This document shows positions 1 through 5,012 of a stretch of DNA of 5,012 nt, in pieces (the first letter of the stretch is position 1; each line of letters begins with the position of its first letter). Below the pieces are notes generated by a model. The model did not search any database, was not told where the DNA came from, and saw only the letters and a list, made by a program, of their open reading frames with translations. Source of the DNA: Spirochaetales bacterium (lineage in GTDB: Bacteria > Spirochaetota > Spirochaetia > DSM-27196 > SKKC01); contig SLAN01000325.1 of the NCBI GenBank assembly GCA_007126865.1, positions 1 to 5,012 of the forward strand. Reading direction: 5' to 3'. Position numbers and translations under genes: made by a program.

Positions 1-750
1 TACCTCGAATATGGCGCCGCCCCGGAGCGGCTCATCACCGTGCACTGCGGGATCGACGTGGATAGCTTTAAGTTCCGGCAGCGCATACGACTCGCTGAAC
101 CGGCGCATATCATCACCCTCGGCCGACTCGTGGAGAAGAAGGGAAACCGCTATCTCGTCGATGCATGCCGAATCCTGCGAGATCGAGGCGTGCGTTTCCG
201 CTGCACGGTTGCCGGCGACGGTCCACTGACCGAGTCGCTGCGCCGGCAGGTCGAAGAGGACGATCTATCAGGGATCGTCACGGTAACCGGCGCTCCGCTG
301 TTGCAGGAGGAGCTCGCCGGGTTCATGCAGAGCGGCGACATCTATGTGCAACCGTGTGTCTGGTCGAGTGACAACGATGTGGACGGAACTCCGAGAACGC
401 TTATGGAGGCGATGGCGTGTGGCGTGCCGAGCATATCGACCCGTATCGCAGGCATTCCAGACATAATCGAAGACCGGCGGTCCGGTCTCCTCGTTCCGCC
501 GAACAGTTCCGCCGCGCTGGCCGACGCAATTCAGCAGATCATCGACGATCATGCTCTCGCCGAACTCCTGAGTCGCTGTGGTCGGCAGAAGATCGAACGC
601 GATTTCCGACTACCCGACTGTCTGCGGCCGCTCGAGGAGAGTTTTCTGTTGATGTTGGCACGCGGCGCTGACCGTGAATCTACCGAAGCGCTCTCGAACG
701 CTCGGTTGGATACGCGCCTGCGAGCGACTATCGAAACGGGTTCGAGATGA
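1..750 (+). CDS. GT4-family glycosyltransferase, C-terminal part (5' end outside window)
   Basis: Transfers a sugar from a nucleotide-sugar donor to a growing glycan, probably at the cytoplasmic face of the inner membrane. The frame is open from base 1, and the sequence before the GTG at 40 (G-A-A-P-E-R-L-I-T-V, then CGID with DSF) is the conserved linker into the C-terminal Rossmann domain. The true start therefore lies upstream, and 249 residues are visible. Motifs by visible residue: GRLVEKKG (41-48), AGDGPL (71-76), and the nucleotide-sugar binding segment DGTPRTLMEAMACGVPS (128-144), followed by GIPDIIED (151-158) and SGLLVPP (161-167). The usual E-x7-E pair appears as D128-x7-E136, a conservative change. 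The last 30 or so residues are poorly conserved in look. The stop overlaps the start of the heptose kinase gene by 4 bases (ATGA), implying coupled translation. Donor and linkage cannot be read from sequence; a heptosyl or hexosyl donor is plausible from the neighbours. Confidence 0.93.
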   Translation, partial: YLEYGAAPERLITVHCGIDVDSFKFRQRIRLAEPAHIITLGRLVEKKGNRYLVDACRILRDRGVRFRCTVAGDGPLTESLRRQVEEDDLSGIVTVTGAPLLQEELAGFMQSGDIYVQPCVWSSDNDVDGTPRTLMEAMACGVPSISTRIAGIPDIIEDRRSGLLVPPNSSAALADAIQQIIDDHALAELLSRCGRQKIERDFRLPDCLRPLEESFLLMLARGADRESTEALSNARLDTRLRATIETGSR

Positions 751-1721
751 TCATCTCCCAGACACCGTATCGGGTTAGTTTTGCCGGCGGCGGGACCGAC
801 CTGCCTGCCTTCTACCGGAACGAACCGGGGGCCGTACTCTCTGTTGCGATCAGCCGGTATATGTATGTGACCGTACACCGGCGCTTCGAACCCACCTTCC
901 GTATTGCATACTCGCGAATCGAACTGTGCGATAAGCGGAACGCGATAGAACACGAGCTCGTACGCGAGGCGTTGGGCCTGACCGGAATCGACGAACCGCT
1001 CGAGGTCACGACCATCGGCGACGTCCCTTCCGGGACCGGCATGGGATCGAGCAGCACGCTGACCGTCGGTCTTCTCAACGCCTTCTACGCGTACAACGGG
1101 AAGGCGGTGTCGGCCGCCAATTTGAGCCGTGACGCGTGCCACATCGAGATCGACCTGCTCGGCAAACCGATCGGTCGGCAGGATCAGTATGCGGCGGCGT
1201 ACGGCGGATTCAACTACATCAAGTTCAACGGAGACCACTCGGTGGTCGTTGAGCCGGTTCCGTGCAGGACCGAGACACTGGATGAGCTCCAGCGCCGCAT
1301 CCTGTTGCTCTACACGAATCGCACTCGAAGCGCCGACGGCATTCTCCGAAAGCAGAGTGCGAAAACAAACGACAAACTGGGCGTTCTGCGAACGATGCGA
1401 GATCTCGCCGGAGAGATGCGTGAGGTAATCGCCGGCAGCGGCGATCTCGATGCCTTCGCGCTGCTCCTTCACGAGGCGTGGCGACTGAAGCGGTCACTCG
1501 GATGTGGCATCAGCAACAGCGGCGTCGATCAGTGGTACGAGGCGGCCTGCAAGGCCGGTGCGCAGGGTGGAAAACTGCTGGGCGCCGGGGGAGGTGGATT
1601 CGTGCTTCTCATCGCACCTCCCGAACGACACGAGGCGATTCGGAGCGCGGTCGGCTATCCAACGGAGCTACCATTCGCGGTCGAACGAAACGGAAGTCGA
1701 ATCATATTCATCAGCGAGTAG
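747..1721 (+). CDS. hddA: D-glycero-alpha-D-manno-heptose-7-phosphate kinase (GHMP family)
   Basis: Predicted to phosphorylate C1 of D-glycero-D-manno-heptose 7-phosphate with ATP, giving the alpha-1,7-bisphosphate; cytoplasmic. The 324 residues are of normal length for the family. GHMP motif 1 is PYRVSFAGGGTDLPAF (7-22), with the AGGGTD signature seen in HddA and related sugar kinases. Motif 2, the ATP phosphate loop, is VPSGTGMGSSST (93-104). GKPIGRQDQYAAAYGG (139-154) contains the likely catalytic Asp146. SNSGVD (256-261) and motif 3 KLLGAGGGGF (276-285) complete the fold. The ATG overlaps the preceding stop as ATGA, and no strong Shine-Dalgarno is seen, which favours translational coupling. 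The gmhA-like and hddC/gmhB-like genes downstream support heptose over other substrates such as fucose. Assignment to the GHMP family is firm; exact substrate rests partly on context. Confidence 0.92.
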   Translation: MIISQTPYRVSFAGGGTDLPAFYRNEPGAVLSVAISRYMYVTVHRRFEPTFRIAYSRIELCDKRNAIEHELVREALGLTGIDEPLEVTTIGDVPSGTGMGSSSTLTVGLLNAFYAYNGKAVSAANLSRDACHIEIDLLGKPIGRQDQYAAAYGGFNYIKFNGDHSVVVEPVPCRTETLDELQRRILLLYTNRTRSADGILRKQSAKTNDKLGVLRTMRDLAGEMREVIAGSGDLDAFALLLHEAWRLKRSLGCGISNSGVDQWYEAACKAGAQGGKLLGAGGGGFVLLIAPPERHEAIRSAVGYPTELPFAVERNGSRIIFISE

Positions 1722-1723
1722 AG

Positions 1724-1728
1724 AGGAG
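1724..1728 (+). promoter_or_regulatory. Ribosome binding site AGGAG for the gmhA-like gene
   Basis: AGGAG (inside GAGAGGAGAA, 1721-1730) lies 9 bases before the ATG at 1738, in the 16-base gap after the kinase stop. It is the only strong Shine-Dalgarno at a gene junction in the window. It decides the start: the same frame is open back to 1504, but that stretch is kinase coding sequence read in another frame. Confidence 0.75.
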
Positions 1729-1737
1729 AACGTACTT

Positions 1738-2328
1738 ATGGCACATTCGGTTTGCGGATCCGCACAGGATTACTGTCATTCCATGACATCGCTCTTCGGA
1801 GCGCTCGACAACACGGCGATCGAATCATACGCCGACCTGCTGTTCGATGCGTGGCGAGAGAACCGCTGCGTGTTCGTTTTCGGCAACGGTGGCAGTGCAT
1901 TCACCGCCGGTCACCACGCGCTTGACTACATCAAGACAGCGGCAGTGCCGAACCAGCATTGGCTCAAGGCCATCAGTCTTGTCGACAACATCGGTATGAC
2001 GACAGCGCTCGGAAACGATCTCACATTCGACGAAACATTCGTCTATCCGCTGCGGGCGCTCGCTGCCCCCGGCGATATCGCCGTAGCTATCAGCTGTTCG
2101 GGAAACTCGCCGAATGTTGTCAAAGCGAGTGCGTGGGCAAAGGATAACGGGATGATCGTAGTAGCACTTACCGGATTCGACGGCGGCCGGCTGGCGCACC
2201 TGGCGGACATACACATTCACATTCCGAGCGACAACTACGGAGTCGTTGAAGATATACAGATGTCGATCGGACATATTGCTGCCCAGCTCCTGCATCAGCG
2301 AGTGCTCGCTACCGTGGTGCCGGCATGA
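1738..2328 (+). CDS. gmhA: SIS-domain sugar-phosphate isomerase, GmhA-like (sedoheptulose-7-phosphate isomerase)
   Basis: Predicted to convert sedoheptulose 7-phosphate to D-glycero-D-manno-heptose 7-phosphate, the first step of NDP-heptose synthesis; GmhA enzymes are cytoplasmic tetramers. The 196 residues form a single SIS domain of typical GmhA length. The sugar-phosphate binding loops are GNGGSA (49-54) and SCSGNSPNV (119-127). A later ALTGFDGG (143-150) and the C-terminal helix VVEDIQMSIGH (169-179) end with the conserved histidine H179. By eye against E. coli GmhA, the active-site His61/Glu65/Gln172/His180 set corresponds to H59, D63, E171 and H179, so two polar residues differ. DiaA-like or other SIS proteins are the alternative, but the flanking heptose genes favour GmhA. 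Start chosen from the AGGAG site 9 bases upstream. The stop overlaps the next start by 4 bases. Confidence 0.88.
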   Translation: MAHSVCGSAQDYCHSMTSLFGALDNTAIESYADLLFDAWRENRCVFVFGNGGSAFTAGHHALDYIKTAAVPNQHWLKAISLVDNIGMTTALGNDLTFDETFVYPLRALAAPGDIAVAISCSGNSPNVVKASAWAKDNGMIVVALTGFDGGRLAHLADIHIHIPSDNYGVVEDIQMSIGHIAAQLLHQRVLATVVPA

Positions 2329-3671
2329 TTCCGGTTAAGGCAGTCGTTCTCGCCGCCGGACTGGGAACACGGCTGCGACCGATTACCGATCGGATGCCGA
2401 AGTGTCTTGTCCCGATAGCCGGACGACCGCTCCTTCAGTTCTGGATCGATTCACTTGGCGATGTTGCCGTTCGAGATATACTGATCAACGTCCACACCTT
2501 TCCCGAACAGATGAGGGCCTTCATGGCTCGGCAGGGGACCGGAGGTTGCAGGCGATTCGTCGAGGCATACGAACCCCGTCTGCTTGGGTCTGCCGGTACC
2601 ATTGCCGCGAATCCGCACTTCGCCGACGATGCCGAGCTGATCCTCATAATCTACGCGGACAATCTTAGCGATATCGATATAGGGGCGCTGGTGGAATACC
2701 ACCGCTCGCATGACGACCGGGTTACCATGGTGCTCTTTCGTGCGCCCGATCCGAGCGCCTGCGGTATTGCCGTTCTCGACGACGATCGTCGCATCGTGGA
2801 GTTCACCGAAAAACCGCAGAACCCGAAGAGCGATCTTGCCAACGCCGGAGTGTACGTACTCGATGCCGATGCCTATCGTGAGATGGCGAGAACGAAGGCG
2901 TTCGACCTCGGAGTCGATGTGCTGCCCCGTTTTCTCGGCAGAATGCGCGGTTGGCACTGGTCCGGCTACCATCGCGATGTCGGTACGGTCGCGGCTTACG
3001 AGCAGGCTCAGGAGGCCGGGGTGCAACTCCTTGCTGCACGGAACGTGAACGCCTTCGATAAGCAGCCTGCGATATTCCTGGACCGTGACGGAACGCTCAT
3101 CGAACAGGTGCGGTACCTCGACGATCCGGCGCGTACTCGGGTGCTTCCGGGCGTAACGTCGGCACTGAAACGATTCCGGAAGTCCGGTTATCGGTGCGTC
3201 GTGGTTACGAACCAGTCTGCCATCGGTCGAGGGCTTATCGACACCGAGCGATTCAATGCGATTAACGAGGAGATGTATCGCCGGCTCGCTTGCGAAGGCG
3301 CCGTGCTCGACGGGCTCTACCACTGTCCGGACGTACCCGCGTCGAGCGACCGAACCGTTGTCGAGACTCACGAACGGAAACCCGGACCGGGCATGTTGTT
3401 GCGCGCCGCCGACGAGATGGAGCTGGATATCTCCCGATCCTGGGTGATCGGCGACATGATCAGTGACGTTCTGGCGGGGCGTAACGCGGGATGTGCGGGA
3501 TCGATTCTTCTGGCCCGGAAAGGTATGTCGGAGTCGAGTGTGCTCACGGCGAACGATCTCTGCGATGCGGCGGACATGATACTCACACGAGCGACGGCGC
3601 CGGCGTTCGGTCGAGCCACGCCGCTCGATACATGTGTGAAGCGGTCCGGCGTTCGGACGGTACCGGTATGA
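2325..3671 (+). CDS. hddC/gmhB: Bifunctional fusion: heptose-1-phosphate nucleotidyltransferase (HddC-like) + heptose-1,7-bisphosphate 7-phosphatase (GmhB-like)
   Basis: One 448-residue chain predicted to carry out the last two steps of NDP-heptose synthesis. Residues 1 to about 235 are a nucleotidyltransferase: AAGLGTRLRP (10-19) with Lys26 in PKCLVP for NTP binding, YADNL (110-114) with Asp112 as likely metal ligand, EFTEKP (159-164), NAGVYVLD (173-180) and DVGT (218-221). After a short linker, residues about 247-425 are a HAD-IIIA phosphatase: FLDRDGT (251-257, nucleophile D253 and acid/base D255), VVVTNQSAIGRG (292-303), RKPGPGM (351-357, Lys352) and GDMISD (376-381). These match GmhB, but the Cys/His zinc loop expected at 334-350 keeps only one Cys. 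Residues 425-448 are an unrecognised tail. GDP is expected by analogy with HddC, but the nucleotide is not readable from sequence. ATGA overlaps at both ends show coupling to both neighbours. Confidence 0.92.
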   Translation: MIPVKAVVLAAGLGTRLRPITDRMPKCLVPIAGRPLLQFWIDSLGDVAVRDILINVHTFPEQMRAFMARQGTGGCRRFVEAYEPRLLGSAGTIAANPHFADDAELILIIYADNLSDIDIGALVEYHRSHDDRVTMVLFRAPDPSACGIAVLDDDRRIVEFTEKPQNPKSDLANAGVYVLDADAYREMARTKAFDLGVDVLPRFLGRMRGWHWSGYHRDVGTVAAYEQAQEAGVQLLAARNVNAFDKQPAIFLDRDGTLIEQVRYLDDPARTRVLPGVTSALKRFRKSGYRCVVVTNQSAIGRGLIDTERFNAINEEMYRRLACEGAVLDGLYHCPDVPASSDRTVVETHERKPGPGMLLRAADEMELDISRSWVIGDMISDVLAGRNAGCAGSILLARKGMSESSVLTANDLCDAADMILTRATAPAFGRATPLDTCVKRSGVRTVPV

Positions 3672-4681
3672 ACGTTCTCTGTACCGGAGGTGCCGGATAT
3701 GTCGGAAGCGCCTGTTTGCGCCGGATCCTACGATTCGGGTACGATGCGGTCGCGTACGATAACCTATCGACCGGGAATCGGGCGGCGGTCCCCGACGGTA
3801 GACTGATCGTCGGCGACATACTCGACCGGGACGCTCTCGAGCGCACCATGCGCGATTGCCGGATTGGTGCCGTCATGCACTTCGCCGCGCTTGCCTCGGT
3901 TCCCGACAGTATCGCCGATCCAGGTTCGTACTGGCTTACGAATGTGATCGGGACCAAGAACGTGCTCGATGCGATGATCGAGTGCGATGTCCCGCTGATT
4001 CTCTTCAGTTCTACTGCCGCGACCTACGCGTTCACCTCCGACATGCCGTTGACCGAATCCTCGCTGCAGGATCCGCACGTTCCATACGGGACGACGAAGC
4101 TCACCGCCGAACGACTTATTCACGACTATGCACGCGCGTACGGCCTTGGATACACGTTTCTTCGCTATTTTAACGCCTCCGGCGCCGATCCGGACGGAAC
4201 GCACGGGGAGGCGCGGGCCGCTGAGAGCCATCTCATACCCCTTATTTTCGGTGTTGCCACCGGCCGCCGGGAGAAACTCACCGTCTATGGCGGCGATTGG
4301 CCCACGCCCGACGGGACCTGTATTCGCGACTACGTTCACACCACCGATCTCGCCGCCGCGCACCAGCTCGCGCTCGAAACGCTCGAGCCGGGAATGGGCA
4401 GGGCGTATAACGTCGGATCCGGATCGGGCAGCTCGGTGCTCGAAGTCATTGGCGCGTGCGAATCGGTCATCGGACGGTCGATACCGTACGAGGTAGTCGA
4501 GCGACGTCCGGGAGATCCCGCGGTCCTTATCGCCAGTCCTTCGAAGCTCGAACAGGAGCTCGGATGGAAGCGTCGATACGACCGGCTCAGCACGATCGTG
4601 GAGACCGCGTGGGCGTGGCATCGCACCCACCCCGACGGGTACGCGACCTCGCGTTCGATGGCCGGTCCTCTGCACGCGTAA
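3668..4681 (+). CDS. galE: UDP-glucose/UDP-GlcNAc 4-epimerase (extended SDR family)
   Basis: Interconverts UDP-glucose and UDP-galactose, and possibly the N-acetyl forms, using bound NAD; cytoplasmic. The 337 residues match the usual GalE length. The NAD-binding motif TGGAGYVGS (6-14) is close to the N-terminus. HFAALASVPDS (71-81), SSTAATY (114-120) and the catalytic Tyr140/Lys144 in PYGTTK (139-144) follow. FNASGADPDG (168-177), ESHLIP (186-191), TPDGTCIRDYVH (213-224) and RRPGDPA (279-285) are characteristic of GalE rather than other SDR epimerases. The ATG at 3668 overlaps the preceding stop by 4 bases and puts the Rossmann motif in place; the open frame back to 3491 is upstream coding DNA in another frame. 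A tail of about a dozen residues follows the HPDGY that ends typical GalE. By-eye alignment puts Leu287 at the E. coli Tyr299 position, so acetamido sugars might fit. Confidence 0.94.
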   Translation: MNVLCTGGAGYVGSACLRRILRFGYDAVAYDNLSTGNRAAVPDGRLIVGDILDRDALERTMRDCRIGAVMHFAALASVPDSIADPGSYWLTNVIGTKNVLDAMIECDVPLILFSSTAATYAFTSDMPLTESSLQDPHVPYGTTKLTAERLIHDYARAYGLGYTFLRYFNASGADPDGTHGEARAAESHLIPLIFGVATGRREKLTVYGGDWPTPDGTCIRDYVHTTDLAAAHQLALETLEPGMGRAYNVGSGSGSSVLEVIGACESVIGRSIPYEVVERRPGDPAVLIASPSKLEQELGWKRRYDRLSTIVETAWAWHRTHPDGYATSRSMAGPLHA

Positions 4682-4707
4682 ACACGGTCCGAATAAGCGG
4701 CATTGCC

Positions 4708-5012
4708 TTGACGATTCTAGTTCCTATAGCGCTGTTCGGCTGGATCGGCATTAGCGTAATCGCATTTCTCGTGACCTCTCCCCAGCGGGCGGTGGTGTTC
4801 ACGGTGATCGCGGGGGTGCTCGTGCTTCCGATGGCGTCGTACGACTGGCCCGGTATTCCGGTGTACGACAAGACGACCGCGATCGCGCTCGGACTGCTTC
4901 TCGCTCGGCCGTTCTCCGCCGACGCAAGTGCACACCGACTCAGACTCGGTTGGTACGATCTCCCAGTTATCCTCTGGTGCTCGATCGTCCCGTTCGCCTC
5001 CGCGCTCGCGAA
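4708..5012 (+). CDS. N-terminus of a multi-pass membrane protein, probable O-antigen polymerase/ligase (Wzy/WaaL-like), 3' end outside window
   Basis: The frame read from TTG 4708 is open to the window end (101 codons plus 2 bases) and strongly hydrophobic, with helices at about residues 2-22, 28-45, 54-68 and 82-101. A short basic step (SPQR, 24-27) follows the first helix. The segment VLPMASYDWPGIPVYDKT (39-56) resembles the early LP...PGIP...DK stretch of O-antigen ligase/polymerase family proteins, which fits a position at the end of a glycan-precursor operon. Such proteins polymerise or transfer lipid-linked glycan on the periplasmic side of the inner membrane. The start is uncertain: TTG 4708 places the first helix at the N-terminus but has no good Shine-Dalgarno. 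In-frame GTG codons at 4609 and 4615, inside galE, would add about 31-33 mostly polar, basic residues, and GGAG at 4600-4603 precedes them. Family call is by resemblance and context only. Confidence 0.68.
   Translation, partial: MTILVPIALFGWIGISVIAFLVTSPQRAVVFTVIAGVLVLPMASYDWPGIPVYDKTTAIALGLLLARPFSADASAHRLRLGWYDLPVILWCSIVPFASALA

Noticed and set aside
40..42. GTG at 40 as the start of the glycosyltransferase
   Set aside because: The same frame encodes conserved GT4 sequence upstream to base 1, so the gene continues outside the window.
549..1472. 307-codon open frame on the minus strand opposite the glycosyltransferase and hddA genes
   Set aside because: It lies antisense to a gene with all GHMP motifs, and its translation is Arg/Val-rich with no recognisable motif. 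Long antisense frames are expected with this TCG/CGA-rich codon use.
1504..1737. 78-codon N-terminal extension of the GmhA-like protein
   Set aside because: It overlaps the conserved C-terminal kinase coding sequence in another frame. The AGGAG site and ATG at 1738 give a normal-length GmhA.
2451..3371. 306-codon open frame on the minus strand opposite the fusion gene
   Set aside because: Antisense shadow of a two-domain enzyme with conserved motifs; no domain or ribosome site supports it.
3491..3667. 59-codon N-terminal extension of GalE
   Set aside because: It overlaps HAD-domain coding sequence. The ATG at 3668 starts six residues before the Rossmann motif, as expected for GalE.
3764..4675. 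303-codon open frame on the minus strand opposite galE
   Set aside because: Antisense shadow of a clear GalE gene; composition is Arg/Gly/Val-rich with no recognisable motif.
4682..4707. Transcription terminator or promoter between galE and the membrane protein gene
   Set aside because: No inverted repeat with T-run and no convincing -35/-10 pair is seen in this 26-base gap; the operon appears to continue.

Overview
The window holds one strand-uniform, tightly packed gene run, all on the + strand, from a surface-polysaccharide locus (O-antigen, capsule or S-layer glycan type). The DNA is moderately GC-rich, with frequent TCG, CGA, GAT and ATC codons. The heptose and O-polysaccharide genes suggest a Gram-negative-type bacterium, but nothing seen here fixes the phylum. 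The sequence starts inside one gene and ends inside another, so both outer genes are partial.

Layout: (1) 1-750, the C-terminal part of a GT4-family glycosyltransferase. (2) 747-1721, a GHMP kinase of the HddA type (heptose-7-phosphate kinase). (3) 1738-2328, a SIS-domain isomerase of the GmhA type (sedoheptulose-7-phosphate isomerase). (4) 2325-3671, a two-domain fusion of a sugar-1-phosphate nucleotidyltransferase (HddC-like) and a HAD phosphatase (GmhB-like). (5) 3668-4681, a GalE-type UDP-hexose 4-epimerase. (6) about 4708 to the window end, the N-terminus of a multi-pass membrane protein, most likely an O-antigen polymerase/ligase (Wzy/WaaL-like). Three junctions (747, 2325, 3668) are 4-base ATGA stop/start overlaps, and one is a 16-base gap carrying a clear Shine-Dalgarno sequence. 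This is the pattern of a single translationally coupled operon. No promoter, terminator, RNA gene, mobile element, CRISPR array or long repeat was seen.

Together genes 2-4 encode the complete four-step route from sedoheptulose 7-phosphate to an NDP-activated D-glycero-alpha-D-manno-heptose, normally GDP-heptose: GmhA isomerisation, HddA 1-phosphorylation, GmhB 7-dephosphorylation and HddC nucleotidylation. Here that takes three polypeptides, because the last two enzymes are fused in one 448-residue chain. GalE would supply UDP-galactose or UDP-GalNAc, the glycosyltransferase would use one of the activated sugars, and the membrane protein would polymerise or transfer the finished glycan.

The most unusual points are the nucleotidyltransferase-phosphatase fusion, its apparently degraded GmhB zinc site, and altered active-site carboxylates in the isomerase. 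This looks like a recognisable pathway with unusual protein architecture rather than a wholly new system.
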